A program made the translations under genes and the position numbers. A stretch of DNA of 64,000 bases from Paenibacillus amylolyticus (lineage in GTDB: Bacteria; Bacillota; Bacilli; Paenibacillales; Paenibacillaceae), in assembly GCF_029689945.1 (NCBI RefSeq), contig NZ_CP121451.1, positions 1,116,001 to 1,180,000 on the forward strand. Reading direction: 5' to 3'. Shown in pieces: positions 1 through 9,741 of the stretch. Position 1 is the stretch's first letter. Each line of letters begins with the position of its first letter. The notes below the pieces were generated by a model. It made no database searches. It had not been told where the DNA came from and was given only the letters and a program-made list of their open reading frames with translations.

Positions 1-71
1 GTGAAGCTGACGGATAAACCGGAGTAAGGGAAGTTTCGAACGGAGCTTATACTTTGCGTGGATTGAAATAA
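1..71 (+). CDS. 3' end of an unknown protein, probably frameshifted (partial)
   Basis: Only the last ~24 codons are in the window. Frame 1 reads VKLTDKPE and then hits a stop at 25-27. A single missing base after position ~26 would continue it as REVSNGAYTLRGLK and stop at 69-71, just before a good terminator at 93. The second half reads like a natural protein end, so I favour one gene with a frameshift over a stop at 27. No family can be assigned from so little sequence. Confidence 0.3.
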
Positions 72-92
72 TTGGCCATTAGGGAAAGCTAG

Positions 93-125
93 AAGAGTGA
101 TCAGATCAACTGACCACTCTTTTTT
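93..125 (+). terminator. rho-independent terminator
   Basis: A 12-bp stem (AAGAGTGATCAG with CTGACCACTCTT, one G-T pair) is followed by a run of T. It closes the upstream gene. The next ~300 bases (126-432) hold no convincing gene and probably carry the promoter of the lipoprotein. Confidence 0.75.
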
Positions 126-432
126 AGTTGTTGGTTCAGCAGTAGGTACAATGTTTGTTTGTACCAGGTGGAGTGGCTCGGCTCGTGACTACATAAGTCA
201 AGGCAGCTAAGTAACACGGTCTGTACTTGCGATTGGACGTGTTCGTTCGACAGTAAATGAGTATATCAACCAACTGTATGCTCTCATGATCAGTTAGACC
301 CGGAGCCAAAGTAGCAGATACATCAGACTTGGGCTGTGGTAAACTGTTGTCTATATGTTCAAACGGTCGCTGATGCAAATAACATCTCTTTGTCGATCTT
401 ATTTTTATTTCAAAATGGAAGGGGTATTTCTA

Positions 433-955
433 ATGGAACGATTGAAAAAAAGATACTTGGGGAACAAGCTTGATGCTGTCCCTGTTGATGTTGTCTGCCT
501 GTGGATCTGAGGTAGCTACGACAGAATCTTCAGTAGATACAAGCGCTCTGCAAGAGAAGATTGCCGGGCTGGAGAAAAAATTGGTGGAGCAGGGAGCCAA
601 GAGCGTTGAGCAGGAGCAAAAGATCGCAGCACTTGAAACCAAGTTGAATGAGCTGAGTTCAAGTGTGATTGCGGTAGGTGGGACTGGTGGTCAAACGCCA
701 GCAGCATCGGGTAACAATGGATCAGCCGGGAAAGGTGACGGGGTGCTGATTACGTTTGACCAGTACGAGAAGCTTGAGGTTGGCATGACGGTGGAAGAGG
801 TCATCGAGATCCTTGGCGGCGAAGGTGAAGCATTGAGTGAAGCGGAGAATATGGTGGTGTACAACTATAAAGGTACTGCTGGCAATGGAGCCAATGCAGT
901 TATTGCTTTTCAAAGTGGCAAGCTGTTGACGAAGGCGCAATCGGGATTGAAGTAA
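433..955 (+). CDS. DUF3862/SmpA-like lipoprotein (frameshifted near its start)
   Basis: Predicted membrane-anchored extracytoplasmic lipoprotein. The lipobox LSAC lies just after a hydrophobic LLML stretch. It is followed by a coiled-coil segment (LQEKIAGLEKKLVEQ onward) and a C-terminal domain with GMTVEEVIEILGGEGE and a closing QSGLK, like the DUF3862/BamE-type small fold. The ATG at 433 has a strong ribosome site (GGAAGGGG), but its frame (MERLKK...) runs off before the lipobox. Skipping one A of the A7 run at 445-451 joins it to the lipobox frame, giving about 173 aa. Without that, the only start in frame is a TTG at 470 with a poor site. The function of the family in Gram-positives is unknown. 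Confidence 0.75.
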
Positions 956-1086
956 AACGAGTTAGAGATAGATGCAATTCATAGAATGGCATGGAACAAA
1001 ATAGGGGGATACGATACTCTGTTTTCTCAATTTAGGCGTAGGCGCAGATTTCGTTCATTATGTTGAGTGGTGGTTACTGTTACAGG

Positions 1087-1133
1087 AGCATTCTTTTCGA
1101 GGTACCGTGGAGGTATCGGGAAGGATGCTTTTT
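1087..1133 (+). terminator. probable terminator downstream of the lipoprotein
   Basis: An imperfect ~18-bp stem (left AGCATTCTTTTCGA..., right ...GGGAAGGATGCT) ends in TTTTTGTG. It is ~130 bases past the lipoprotein stop. The rest of 956-1304 shows no gene. Confidence 0.5.
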
Positions 1134-1304
1134 GTGTCCTTTTACGGCGAATGGAGAAGTTTGGTGGAGGTTAGGCACGATAAATTAGGGCTGGGGGTTT
1201 CTTTTCGTCGGCAGGTGTGATAGAACTGAGAAGTGGCTATCCTGTAATGGGATACGCGGTTGTGAATCGGGAACATAGCTGGTTACAGAAAGGATGCTTA
1301 ACGG

Positions 1305-1472
1305 ATGTACGTTGTATGCAAAGAACACGTGGACATTGCCATTGACATGTTTGTCGATGAGTATGAGGACGCTCCAGATATCGTTGATCTGAAGGAGACG
1401 GAATTTGCCGATTGGGACCCGCCTGCGAAGTGCGCCGAGTGCGAAAAGCACGCGGAATTCCTCGTCGTTTAG
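1305..1472 (+). CDS. CxxH/CxxC zinc-ribbon-like small protein (YyzF/BA_5709 type)
   Basis: A 55-residue protein starting MYVVCKEHVDIAIDMF. It has an N-terminal CxxH (residues 5-8) and a C-terminal CAEC (CxxC, ~43-46), a spacing that suggests a single metal site. The length and the acidic YEDAPDIVDLKE middle fit the small family found beside rlmH in Bacillus relatives, and rlmH is the next gene here. Its function is unknown. An AAAGGA site lies upstream. The long minus-strand reading frame across it is an artefact. A hairpin terminator follows at 1568. Confidence 0.85.
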   Translation: MYVVCKEHVDIAIDMFVDEYEDAPDIVDLKETEFADWDPPAKCAECEKHAEFLVV

Positions 1473-1567
1473 CGTACTGTAGGACTTAGACGGCTGTAGG
1501 CGTGACTTAAAGTGGCGCCTCTGGCTGACTTTCCATCCGGTATGAACATCACAGCAAGAAGCCAAGG

Positions 1568-1590
1568 AGAGCGTGATGAGCGCTCTTTTT
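1568..1590 (+). terminator. terminator after the CxxH/CxxC gene
   Basis: Stem AGAGCG/CGCTCT with a 7-base loop, then TTTTT. It suggests the small gene is a separate transcript from rlmH. Confidence 0.65.
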
Positions 1591-1892
1591 GTCTTTGTGG
1601 GGGAATTGGTGGGATGTTGGTAGGCAGCTTGGAGTTGGGCGAGGGTTGTAGGAGTTGACGGTGGAGTAGGGAGAGTGGGAGAAAGATTATGGTGGGTAGA
1701 TTCTGTTTCGAGTTGGGGAGAGTCAGGTTGTAGCAAACGTGCAAGGGGTGTAGGTAATAGAAGGGAAGTCTGGGCATGGGTGAAAGTGACGTTGGGTGAA
1801 AGCGATGTCGGTAGGGACGGTGGCGTGGCTGGATGGTCGGAGTACTCTAAGGAACCTGACAGACCTTATTCGTGGCAAATACCGCCTGGTTG

Positions 1893-2046
1893 AAATCTAA
1901 CGAATCGTAGACACGTTATATTGCTGGGATGGTCTCGAAAGAGGCGGGGAAGGCTCGTTTTGACTGGAATAGCGTGTTTCAGATTCGTTAGATTTTAAAA
2001 GAGCCGAAATGAGGCTGAATAAGGTGTGTGGGGTTCGTTAGAATTT
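1893..2046. repeat. three-copy ~28-bp intergenic repeat, one copy inverted
   Basis: Copy 1 (1893-1922) begins AAATCTAACGAATC and continues to ACACGTTATATT. Copy 2 (1968-1995) is its inverted form ending GATTCGTTAGATTT. Copy 3 (2018-2046) is a diverged copy in the same orientation as copy 2, ending GTTCGTTAGAATTT. Copies 1 and 2 can fold into one long hairpin. The stretch 1591-2157 otherwise holds no supported gene. Confidence 0.7.
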
Positions 2047-2157
2047 GGAGAAATGTGTAGCATAGGTATAATACAGTTGGAACGAACGATGCTGTGAGGC
2101 ATCTTACTTATAGAAAGAATATTGTGCAAGCAAGATAATTTAGGAGGAATGGGTTTT

Positions 2158-2637
2158 ATGTTTATTCAGATTATTGGCGTAGGCAAACTGAAGGAAAAAT
2201 ATCTCACGCTGGGCATTCAGGAATATGCCAAGCGGCTCGCCCCGTACATCAAGTTTCAGATGATCGAGGTCGCAGACGAAAAGGCGCCCGATACCCTGAG
2301 CGAAGCTGAGGTTCGGGCGGTAAAAGAGCGCGAGGGCGAACGCATCCTCGCGCATGTGAAGAGCGAGGCGCATGTTGTCGCGCTCGCATTGGATGGCCAG
2401 CTCTGGAGTTCCGAGGAGCTGGCATTGGAGATCGACAAGCTCGGCACGTATGGGACGAGCCATGTCGTGTTTGTCATCGGAGGAAGCCACGGGCTCTCCG
2501 ATGAGGTGTTGCGCCGCGCGAAGCAGCGCTTGAGCTTCGGGCGCATGACCCTGCCGCATCAGCTTATGCGGCTGGTGCTGGTGGAGCAGATTTATCGCGC
2601 GGTGAAGATAAATCGGAATGAACCGTACCACAAGTAA
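2158..2637 (+). CDS. rlmH: 23S rRNA (pseudouridine1915-N3)-methyltransferase RlmH
   Basis: SPOUT-class enzyme that methylates N3 of pseudouridine 1915 in helix 69 of 23S rRNA using SAM. The product is 159 aa, the usual family length. It begins [16 protein letters not shown] and has the SPOUT knot motif [10 protein letters not shown] (~residues 103-112) and the conserved [18 protein letters not shown]-terminus. The ATG at 2158 is chosen because TAGGAGG lies ~10 bases upstream; an upstream in-frame start at 2122 lacks this. It is single-copy and housekeeping, often near the chromosome origin. Confidence 0.95.
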   Translation: MFIQIIGVGKLKEKYLTLGIQEYAKRLAPYIKFQMIEVADEKAPDTLSEAEVRAVKEREGERILAHVKSEAHVVALALDGQLWSSEELALEIDKLGTYGTSHVVFVIGGSHGLSDEVLRRAKQRLSFGRMTLPHQLMRLVLVEQIYRAVKINRNEPYHK

Positions 2638-2899
2638 GCACAAACTCATCGTTAAGGAAAGCGTCAAAGAAAAAGGCTGGATAGTTGCCAGTATTCACGG
2701 TTATTTTACTGATGAACGAATGCAGTAAGTTTTTCTGTTTCTCTGTTTCAATCTTCGTTATGACTCTAGAGGAGCCATTCAGAAGTAGCATGAAGGAAGG
2801 GTTCTCTTGCCAAAAGTAATCAATCGAGTTGAGGTTTCTAGCCATTTGAGAAAGATATGGAACGAGTGTGGGGTATAAGACAACCTTACTGGTATCCAT
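2637..2899 (-). CDS. possible small hypothetical protein or gene remnant
   Basis: A minus-strand frame starting MDTSKVVLYPTLVPY and running through IDYFWQENPSFMLLL looks more protein-like than random sequence for ~85 codons. It then runs antisense into rlmH with no stop, and has no clear ribosome site. It may be the remnant of a decayed gene. I do not recognise it. Confidence 0.2.
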
Positions 2900-2936
2900 T
2901 ATTCGATATTCTATAGTAGAGTAGCCCTATGCAAAG

Positions 2937-2975
2937 CAAAGAAACCACTCCACGTAAGGAGTGGCTTTGTTTTTA
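2937..2975. terminator. bidirectional terminator between rlmH and the GH120 gene
   Basis: CCACTCC/GGAGTGG stem extended by CAAAG/CTTTG, with T-rich sequence on the plus side and A-rich sequence on the other. It serves convergent transcripts. Confidence 0.75.
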
Positions 2976-3021
2976 TATTTTGGCCCAAACACCTAAAATG
3001 ACTGGATCTTCAATCATAAAC

Positions 3022-5047
3022 TTAAATCTCAAACTCAACACTACCCTTTTCGCTTAACTCAAACGGACCTGGTGTGACATCTGCATCGGGTCTCTTTGTT
3101 CCGAAAAAGTCGGAGTCAAAGCGATATGGACTGCTGTCTGGCTCCTCGAACTTCATATCGGCGTGATACGTCTTTCCAAGCAGATCCGTGGTAATCAACA
3201 GGGCAGAGGCTCCCCGAAGCAATTCGGGCTCATGGACCTGAATGTGCACCTTACCTTGCGCGGAATCAATCTCAACGTTTACGCCCTTCTGAGTAACTAT
3301 TTTTGCGTTGGATTCATGAGTACTTGGAACCGCATGGTTAAGAAATACATTTCCACCCATCGCTACTGGAAGAACGGCATTGCCTATAAAGAAATCCTTT
3401 GCGGCATCGCCAAGCTCCATAAGCTCCTCTTTGGTGTATTCCCACCATTTCTTATCTTTCACATCCGGATGTTGATCATAGCCGCCAAGTCCCACAGCAT
3501 GCAGATAACAAATGGAATTGTCCGGAACCCCGTCCATGACCGTCTTTCCGTCCTCTCCAACTGCATCCCTTGGTTTAAGGGGAAGATGCTCAAAGAAGGT
3601 AATCGGAACAGGCTCTTTATTCACATCGTTATCACCCAAGAAAATATTATTATAGTACCTGTCATCGCCTCCAGTGATATTGGAGTATCCGGCCATGGCG
3701 GTCTCGTGAGGGAAGTGATATGGCGTAATACGCGTAATCTCGGAACGAACAACGAATTGGCCTGCAAATAAATTATGAGCAAATGCTCCGCCTTGAGCCA
3801 TATTTCTTAAATTCATGGGTGAGAGGAATAGATTATGATCGACCATATATGGACCATGGCACACCTCAACGAAGAGGTCTTCCGAAATGTTGTCAAAAAA
3901 TACATTACGGCTGATGCGAGTGCCCTGTGCCTGCCAGTCTAGCCAAAGCGCACGGTAGCAGCTATACATGGTATTTTCGCTAATTTGAGTATCCAGTGAA
4001 GCATGCAGTTTAATTCCCGCGACTTCGGCACCATGTCTGAGTCGTTTGTGGTGAATATTATAGATACGGTTCTGGTAAATGCGGCTGAAGGCAACTTCCC
4101 ATATGACCCACAATACCTGCCTGTTCACAATCATGAATTACATTGCCTCGCACGATGTGACTGCCGACGCGATCTTTATGCCATCCGGAGCGTAATGCTC
4201 GTAAAATAACCTCCTGCTCTCGTTGAGTCCCGCCTTTATTACGCTTCTCTATAGACTTGCTGTGACCTGTGCCGATCTCGGTACCCAAGCTAATCCCAAC
4301 GCATTTGGATTCACTGATGATATTGTCTTCAATAATCCAGCCCTTGCTCCAGTGAGGTCCAATCAAACCTTCCTGGTAGTCGGTAGGCGGCGCCCATTGA
4401 GGAGAAGCTTGACGAAGGGTGAACCCACTCACGGTGATATAGTTCAGTCCCGGTTTCTCAGGCCAGAAGCAATAAGGACGTACATTAATTTCTACATTTT
4501 CCGTACGAGGATCTTTTCCGCCAAAATTGGCCCAGATTTTGGTTGTCGTAGAACCCACTTCCGCATACCATTTTAACAGTGAATCCGCGGGATACTTGGC
4601 TTCGGGCCAAACCTCAGGATTGTTAACGCTTTCAATACTATTGCACTCATATAATGACTTGCCATCCAGATAGACATCGCCGAGATGAACCGGGAAAGGC
4701 CCGTCAAACAACCAGTCTCCACTGAGCTCCACTTCAAAGGGATTACGTACGGAAAAGATGGAATTGAGCACTTCTGTGCTCCAAACATTGTCTCCTTCAG
4801 ACTGCCAGTTGGTAATCCGCTCAGCTCCTGTAATCACAACTTCTCCGTCTCCTGCGGATCGATATACGATTCGATGCTCTGCTGTTCCTCCATTCGCCGG
4901 ATTGACCCATTCCCTGTAAACTCCCACATGAACAATAACGGTATCACCAGCCATGGCATGAGCCGCAGCGCGTGATATGGTACGAAGGGGTTGATCTGCT
5001 GTTCCTTTTCCTTGATCATTCCCATGGTTGGATACATGATATTCCAT
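3022..5047 (-). CDS. glycoside hydrolase family 120 beta-xylosidase (one frameshift)
   Basis: Right-handed beta-helix enzyme that releases xylose from the non-reducing end of xylo-oligosaccharides. There is no signal peptide, so it acts in the cytoplasm. The 5' part (4058-5047) starts MEYHVSNHGNDQGKG, an N-terminus closely like Thermoanaerobacterium XylC. The 3' part contains RALWLDWQAQGTR and DLFVEVCHGP, which hold the Asp nucleophile and Glu acid/base expected for GH120. One extra base near 4091-4099 (after GIVGHMG) splits the gene. Removing it gives 674 aa, close to the family length of ~640. The ATG has an AGAAGGAGAG site. A perfect cre box lies inside the gene at 4621. Confidence 0.85.
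4621..4634. promoter_or_regulatory. catabolite-responsive element (cre) inside the GH120 gene
   Basis: On the minus strand the sequence is TGAAAGCGTTAACA, a full match to the CcpA consensus TGWAANCGNTNWCA. It lies ~410 bases into the coding region, where cre sites commonly act as roadblocks in glycan-use genes. Repression by glucose is inferred. Confidence 0.6.
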
Positions 5048-5320
5048 AACAACTCTCCTTCTATTTTAAAATGTTTGCTATATCCCGTTATTATACTAGA
5101 AAATAAATATATTGGGAGAGATAGGAAGGTACATGTTAGCCTGAATGGATATTGAATTTAAGGTAAACTACATCCACTTCCCTATGAGGTTGTGTTTTTT
5201 GCTTCTTGACACTTTAGCTATTATTAAAAGCTATAACCAGCCATGTTTTTTTCATATAACAAGCATTCCTTTCGACCATGCTATACTCATTAGAACAAAA
5301 AGTTAGAAGGAGAAATAACT

Positions 5321-6415
5321 ATGATACCATTTCGTAATGATCATGTAGGCAGCTTTCTACGCCCTGCACATTTAAGTCAGGCACGTGAACAATATAAATC
5401 AGGCAACATCACATATGAAGAATTAAGAGCTGTGGAAGATCAAGAGATTATTCGAATTATTGAAAAGCAGAAGGAGAATGGTGTATCTGCCGTTACAGAT
5501 GGTGAATTCCGCAGAAGCTGGTGGCATTTTGATTTTCTGGGCGGCTTGGACGGTGTAGAGCTGTATGAGGAAATTGATGGACCTCAGTTCCATAACATGC
5601 AGACTCGCAAGGGCGGGATTCGTGTTGTGGGTAAAGTAGATTTCTCGACTCATCCATTTGTTAAGGATTTTGAGTTTTTGAAAAAGCATGCAGGTGACGC
5701 TGTCGCGAAACAGACCATTCCAAGTCCCAACATGCTTCTATATCGATTGGAGAATGGCGCCAATATCTATACGGACCGGGAGCAATTCCTTCAGGATACG
5801 ATTGCGGCGTATCAAAAAGCCATTCAAGCTTTCTATGATGCGGGATGTCGATACCTGCAATTAGATGATACCGCTTGGGCAGATCTATTCTCAGAAGCTG
5901 GTCACGATAAGCTGCGTGCCAAAGGTCTGGAGCCGGCGGAAGAGTTGAAAACGATGCAGCGAATGATTAACGAGACTTTGGCTCATAAACCGGCAGATTT
6001 AGTTGTGACGATGCATATTTGTCGCGGTAACTATAAATCAAATTATTTCTCAACGGGTGGCTACGAGTACGCTTCTGAAGTTATCTTTGGAGGCTTAAAC
6101 GTAGATGGATTATTCTTAGAATTTGATGATGAGCGCTCGGGTGGTTTTGAGCCATTACAATATGTGAATCGAACAGATTTGAAAATAGTGCTTGGTTTAC
6201 TCACATCGAAAACAGGCGAGTTGGAGGATAAAGAACAGATTAAAGCTCGGATTGCAGAGGCGGCAACTTATGTTCCTCTTGAGCAACTTTGTTTGAGCCC
6301 ACAATGTGGTTTTTCGTCTACAGAAGAAGGCAACATTCTAACGGAAGAACAACAATGGCGTAAACTTCGATATGTGAAGGAAATTGCAGAAGAAGTTTGG
6401 AATGAATCCATCTAA
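5321..6415 (+). CDS. cobalamin-independent methionine synthase-like protein (YxjG/YxjH family)
   Basis: Zinc-dependent methyltransferase barrel related to the C-terminal half of MetE, 364 aa. Motifs: MIPFRNDHVGSFLRPA at the start, VTDGEFRRSWWHFDF, then zinc-ligand motifs MHICRGN (~230), LEFDDE (~268) and LSPQCGFSS (~326). Its methyl donor and acceptor cannot be read from sequence; B. subtilis relatives belong to the methionine regulon. No S-box riboswitch is present upstream, so control differs. AGAAGGAG precedes the ATG. The aldehyde dehydrogenase gene follows after 19 bases, so the two are likely co-transcribed. Confidence 0.85.
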   Translation: MIPFRNDHVGSFLRPAHLSQAREQYKSGNITYEELRAVEDQEIIRIIEKQKENGVSAVTDGEFRRSWWHFDFLGGLDGVELYEEIDGPQFHNMQTRKGGIRVVGKVDFSTHPFVKDFEFLKKHAGDAVAKQTIPSPNMLLYRLENGANIYTDREQFLQDTIAAYQKAIQAFYDAGCRYLQLDDTAWADLFSEAGHDKLRAKGLEPAEELKTMQRMINETLAHKPADLVVTMHICRGNYKSNYFSTGGYEYASEVIFGGLNVDGLFLEFDDERSGGFEPLQYVNRTDLKIVLGLLTSKTGELEDKEQIKARIAEAATYVPLEQLCLSPQCGFSSTEEGNILTEEQQWRKLRYVKEIAEEVWNESI

Positions 6416-6434
6416 ATAACGGAGGGGATCTAAA

Positions 6435-7925
6435 ATGACGATCCAAGCAGACCAAGAGACAGTTATCGTTGAAGCGTTCATTAATGGTCAAAATATAAAA
6501 TCCCTTTCGCAGTTACCAAAAGAAAATCCGGCCAACCCAACCGAGATCGTAGGTTATTTCCCTGTCACTACGAGAGAACAAGCGGCCACCGCAATTGAAG
6601 CGGCAGCAGGGGCTTTTAAAACATGGAAGCAGACCTCCATTGATGAACGCATTATCATGATGCGCAAGGCGATCGAAAAGATTAGAGCAGCAGAGAATGA
6701 AATCGTACATTTGCTGTCCAGAGAGCATGGCAAGCCCCTGTATGATGCACACGGTGAGATATATGTTTCGTTAATGTGGATGGAGTTTGCTTGTAATGAA
6801 GTTACATCGGCTCTACAGGAAGAGATCAAAGAGCATGAGAATGGTAAAACGATTCTTTCCTATGATCCCATTGGTGTTGTAGCAGCGATTAGTCCATGGA
6901 ACTATCCCATTGCGTTGTCTACGATTAAGATTGCTCCTGCCTTACTTGCGGGCAACACGATTGTGCTTAAACCCAGTCCATATGCCCCGCTGGCGGCAGC
7001 GAAGGTGGCAGAGATTATTGCGAGTGAGTTCCCGGCTGGTGTAATCAATGTCGTTCATGGTGATGCGGATGTGGGCGTTGAACTGACTACGAATCCTCAT
7101 GTTACGAAGATCGCCTTTACAGGTGGAACCGCGACCGCTAAGCATATTATCAAAGCAGCTTCGGAAACGATTAAGGATATGACGCTTGAGCTTGGTGGCA
7201 ATGATGCGGCGATCTTCTTGGAAAGCTTTGATGTTCATGATGAGCGAGCGATGCGCCGGATTGTCATTTCTAATTTCTTAACAACAGGACAGATCTGTAT
7301 GATTGCCAAACGCGTGTATGTGCACCGTTCTATTTATGATGAGTTTGTGGAAAAATATATAGAAGCGGCTAATCGCTGGATTCGAATTGGTGATCCCTTT
7401 GATTCACATACAACGGTAGGCCCGGTGAATAACCTAAAGCAGAAAAACTACGTGCTTGGTTTGATAGAAGATGCGCAAAAGCGCGGGGCTAAGGTCATCC
7501 CTCTCGGGAAAATTATGGATCAGAAGCTGTTTGACCAGGGTTACTACTTACAACCTACGCTTGTTTTGGGTTGCGATGTTCATGATCCGATTGTCGTGGA
7601 GGAACAGTTTGGTCCGACGGTTCCGATTCTGCCATATGACGATGAAGAGCAGGTTATTCATCTACACAATGAGAGCATATATGGATTGACGAGTTCTGTT
7701 TGGGGCAAAGAAGAGGATGCGATCTCCGTCGCACGTCATCTCGAAGCTGGAACGACCATGATCAATACCGCTGCTGTACAGGGGCTTGATGTTCGTTTTC
7801 CTTTCGGTGGCTTCAAGCAATCAGGTATTGGCCGTGAATACGGCGCGGAGGGTATCCGCACGTATACGGAAAAGCATGTGATCAATGTTCCCAATACACT
7901 GGATCTTCCTTATATACCAGAATAA
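6435..7925 (+). CDS. NAD(P)-dependent aldehyde dehydrogenase
   Basis: Oxidises an aldehyde to its carboxylic acid in the cytoplasm; the substrate is not predictable. It is 496 aa, the standard class length. ISPWNYPIALS marks the cofactor fold, LELGGND (~252) holds the general-base Glu, TTGQICMIA (~285-293) holds the nucleophilic Cys, and FGGFKQSGIGREYG is the C-terminal signature. GGAGGGG lies just before the ATG. It is the second gene of the operon with the MetE-like protein, an unusual partner. A terminator follows at 8027. Confidence 0.9.
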   Translation: MTIQADQETVIVEAFINGQNIKSLSQLPKENPANPTEIVGYFPVTTREQAATAIEAAAGAFKTWKQTSIDERIIMMRKAIEKIRAAENEIVHLLSREHGKPLYDAHGEIYVSLMWMEFACNEVTSALQEEIKEHENGKTILSYDPIGVVAAISPWNYPIALSTIKIAPALLAGNTIVLKPSPYAPLAAAKVAEIIASEFPAGVINVVHGDADVGVELTTNPHVTKIAFTGGTATAKHIIKAASETIKDMTLELGGNDAAIFLESFDVHDERAMRRIVISNFLTTGQICMIAKRVYVHRSIYDEFVEKYIEAANRWIRIGDPFDSHTTVGPVNNLKQKNYVLGLIEDAQKRGAKVIPLGKIMDQKLFDQGYYLQPTLVLGCDVHDPIVVEEQFGPTVPILPYDDEEQVIHLHNESIYGLTSSVWGKEEDAISVARHLEAGTTMINTAAVQGLDVRFPFGGFKQSGIGREYGAEGIRTYTEKHVINVPNTLDLPYIPE

Positions 7926-8026
7926 ATCCTATATCACAACAGTTCGCATCGTACAGGGATAGTACATGTGAAATGGAATGTAGGCTCTAACTAAGCTCTG
8001 GTGGAAATCAAAAGTATAAGAAATAA

Positions 8027-8056
8027 AGAAGCCACTCCATGTTTTGGAGTGGCTTA
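8027..8056. terminator. terminator between convergent genes
   Basis: GCCACTCC/GGAGTGGC perfect 8-bp stem with a 7-base loop. The stem sequence is the same as in the terminator at 2937. Confidence 0.7.
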
Positions 8057-8085
8057 GTATTCAGCTATAATACGGTGAACGGCGG

Positions 8086-8538
8086 TTATCTTCTGCCTAG
8101 TGTCTCCCAAATTCCATGGAGCCAGGCGTCGAACTCAGCATCTTTGTCGCCCTCGTAGGTATCATAGAGATCCAGACGTGTCTTTTGCAGTTTTTCCTTA
8201 AATTCCTCAAATGTATGACCTTCAGGAAGGCTTTTTTTGATTCGCAGCAAAATTTTGTTAGTCCCTTTAAACAGCTCACCTTTGTTTTTGGCAGGCATTT
8301 GTACATCTTCATCCAACTGTTTCAGCTTGAGATATGCGGCTTCACGCACCTGGAACACTTGATCATTTTTCAAAACATGCTGCAGCAACTTAATGGTAGG
8401 TTCTGTATTCCAGTTCCCCAATTCGTTCACCGCATTCAGTCTGTCTCTCCAGCTTGACGTCCGATTAGCCGCTCGTTTGAGCTCTTCAAGGTTCTCCGGT
8501 AGTTCGTTAACTGCTCCAATATCATGGTTGTTCGTCAA
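8086..8538 (-). CDS. HEAT-repeat small protein
   Basis: Predicted soluble alpha-helical protein of 150 aa. The N-terminal half has a HEAT-like helix pair (RLNAVNELGNWNTEPTIK and VREAAYLKLKQLDE). The C-terminal half is a charged helical region ending DAWLHGIWETLGRR. Such proteins usually bind other proteins; no partner is evident. Transcribed alone on the minus strand. Confidence 0.7.
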   Translation of the reverse strand: MTNNHDIGAVNELPENLEELKRAANRTSSWRDRLNAVNELGNWNTEPTIKLLQHVLKNDQVFQVREAAYLKLKQLDEDVQMPAKNKGELFKGTNKILLRIKKSLPEGHTFEEFKEKLQKTRLDLYDTYEGDKDAEFDAWLHGIWETLGRR

Positions 8539-8629
8539 AATTCAATCTCCTTAATCATCGCCATCTCGGCAGAATGATGAATGTTATTTATGTGATCACT
8601 ATTATAGCACGAACCTGACTAAACTACTC

Positions 8630-9592
8630 CTATGAAGCCGACTCCTTAATGAAGCCAACCATATACACCCAACCAATCAGTCCACATAAAACAAAGCCAA
8701 ACGCATACAGAGATCCGTAAATGGGAATGAAATCGAGTATGGTTAAGGAGTACATATTTTTCAGTAACGGATAGAAGATGGAAATGACAATCACCGTGTA
8801 AAAGGCTAGGCAAGAAAGGCCTAAGAAGAAGGCTGCCTTAATATCCAAAGCGTTTTTCCTCAAGTAAGTAAGGAGATAAGCGGTGTAAACCACAATATTG
8901 CAGGCGAACAAAGTGACACCGACATATTCAATCGGCTTGGAGAAAATCATACCAATCGCAATCAGTATCGGTCCGATGATATCAATGGCAACGACCCAGG
9001 GATACCAACTTTTCTTCGTCATGATGCGTCCCAGTGCACCAATAAAAATGGGAACGATCGCAGATGAAAAATGAAAGTGAACCGAGCTTAAGGCATGCGT
9101 TGCAGGATTCGCCTGAAAGAGGTTTATTTGATATTGATATAAGGTAAACCAGATGCCTCCGATAAAAAAATAAAAGAGCCCCGCGCCAATCGCTATTTCG
9201 GCTGCTTTTCCTTTAGAGATCACAATCGTAGTCAAGCCATAGAGGCCAAGCAGCATTGTGAACAGTAGCCACCCAAGGGACAGAATTCCTGGGATTTCCG
9301 TACCTTCTAACCCCCACATCCTATTACTCATCACCGAAGCTAGAGTAAGAAGCGCAGCGGGAAATTGAAGCCATTTCGCAGCGACATAAATGATGCGTTG
9401 ATATGTATTCTTTGCGTCATGGTTCAAAAGTAAAATCACAAGAGGCACAATGACGAAAGCCGCAAAAAGCAGAAATTTCTCAACAAGCTCGAATTGAAAA
9501 TAATCCAGATAAAATATCAGAATGGTTATGATTCCACCGAGAAATGGGGGTGCTAATAATGGTTTCATTCGTTGCTTCAGGGAGCTATTCAT
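8630..9592 (-). CDS. YndJ-like multi-pass membrane protein
   Basis: About 320 aa with roughly nine hydrophobic helices, starting MNSSLKQRMKPLLAPPF. The motif HALSSVHFHFSSAIVP and overall layout resemble the YndJ family of Bacillus, whose function is unknown. The ATG at 9592 is preferred to the one at 9652 because AAAGGA lies ~7 bases before it; the longer form adds 20 unlikely residues. It is divergent from the AraC-type regulator. Confidence 0.7.
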   Translation of the reverse strand: MNSSLKQRMKPLLAPPFLGGIITILIFYLDYFQFELVEKFLLFAAFVIVPLVILLLNHDAKNTYQRIIYVAAKWLQFPAALLTLASVMSNRMWGLEGTEIPGILSLGWLLFTMLLGLYGLTTIVISKGKAAEIAIGAGLFYFFIGGIWFTLYQYQINLFQANPATHALSSVHFHFSSAIVPIFIGALGRIMTKKSWYPWVVAIDIIGPILIAIGMIFSKPIEYVGVTLFACNIVVYTAYLLTYLRKNALDIKAAFFLGLSCLAFYTVIVISIFYPLLKNMYSLTILDFIPIYGSLYAFGFVLCGLIGWVYMVGFIKESAS

Positions 9593-9741
9593 CGCGATCC
9601 TTTCTCCATATGTTTGACGTATAATCTGCATACATGCGAATGTGTACGGCATTCTTTAGTATAGCGTATAGATAGGCTATCCCCCAAACAATCCATCAGT
9701 GATATGATTGAATAAACAACAACGACGATAAGGAGTACATC

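Noticed and set aside
136..378. 80-codon minus-strand frame
   Set aside because: No ribosome site or recognisable family; it lies in the likely promoter region of the lipoprotein.
1185..1736. 183-codon minus-strand frame
   Set aside because: Low-complexity Pro/Thr-rich translation across the real CxxH/CxxC gene and a terminator; no start site.
3163..3771. 202-codon plus-strand frame inside the GH120 gene
   Set aside because: Antisense to conserved GH120 sequence including its catalytic region.
5050..5320. Possible S-box riboswitch ahead of the MetE-like gene
   Set aside because: Looked for because relatives are in the methionine regulon; no S-box core or terminator/antiterminator pair is visible.
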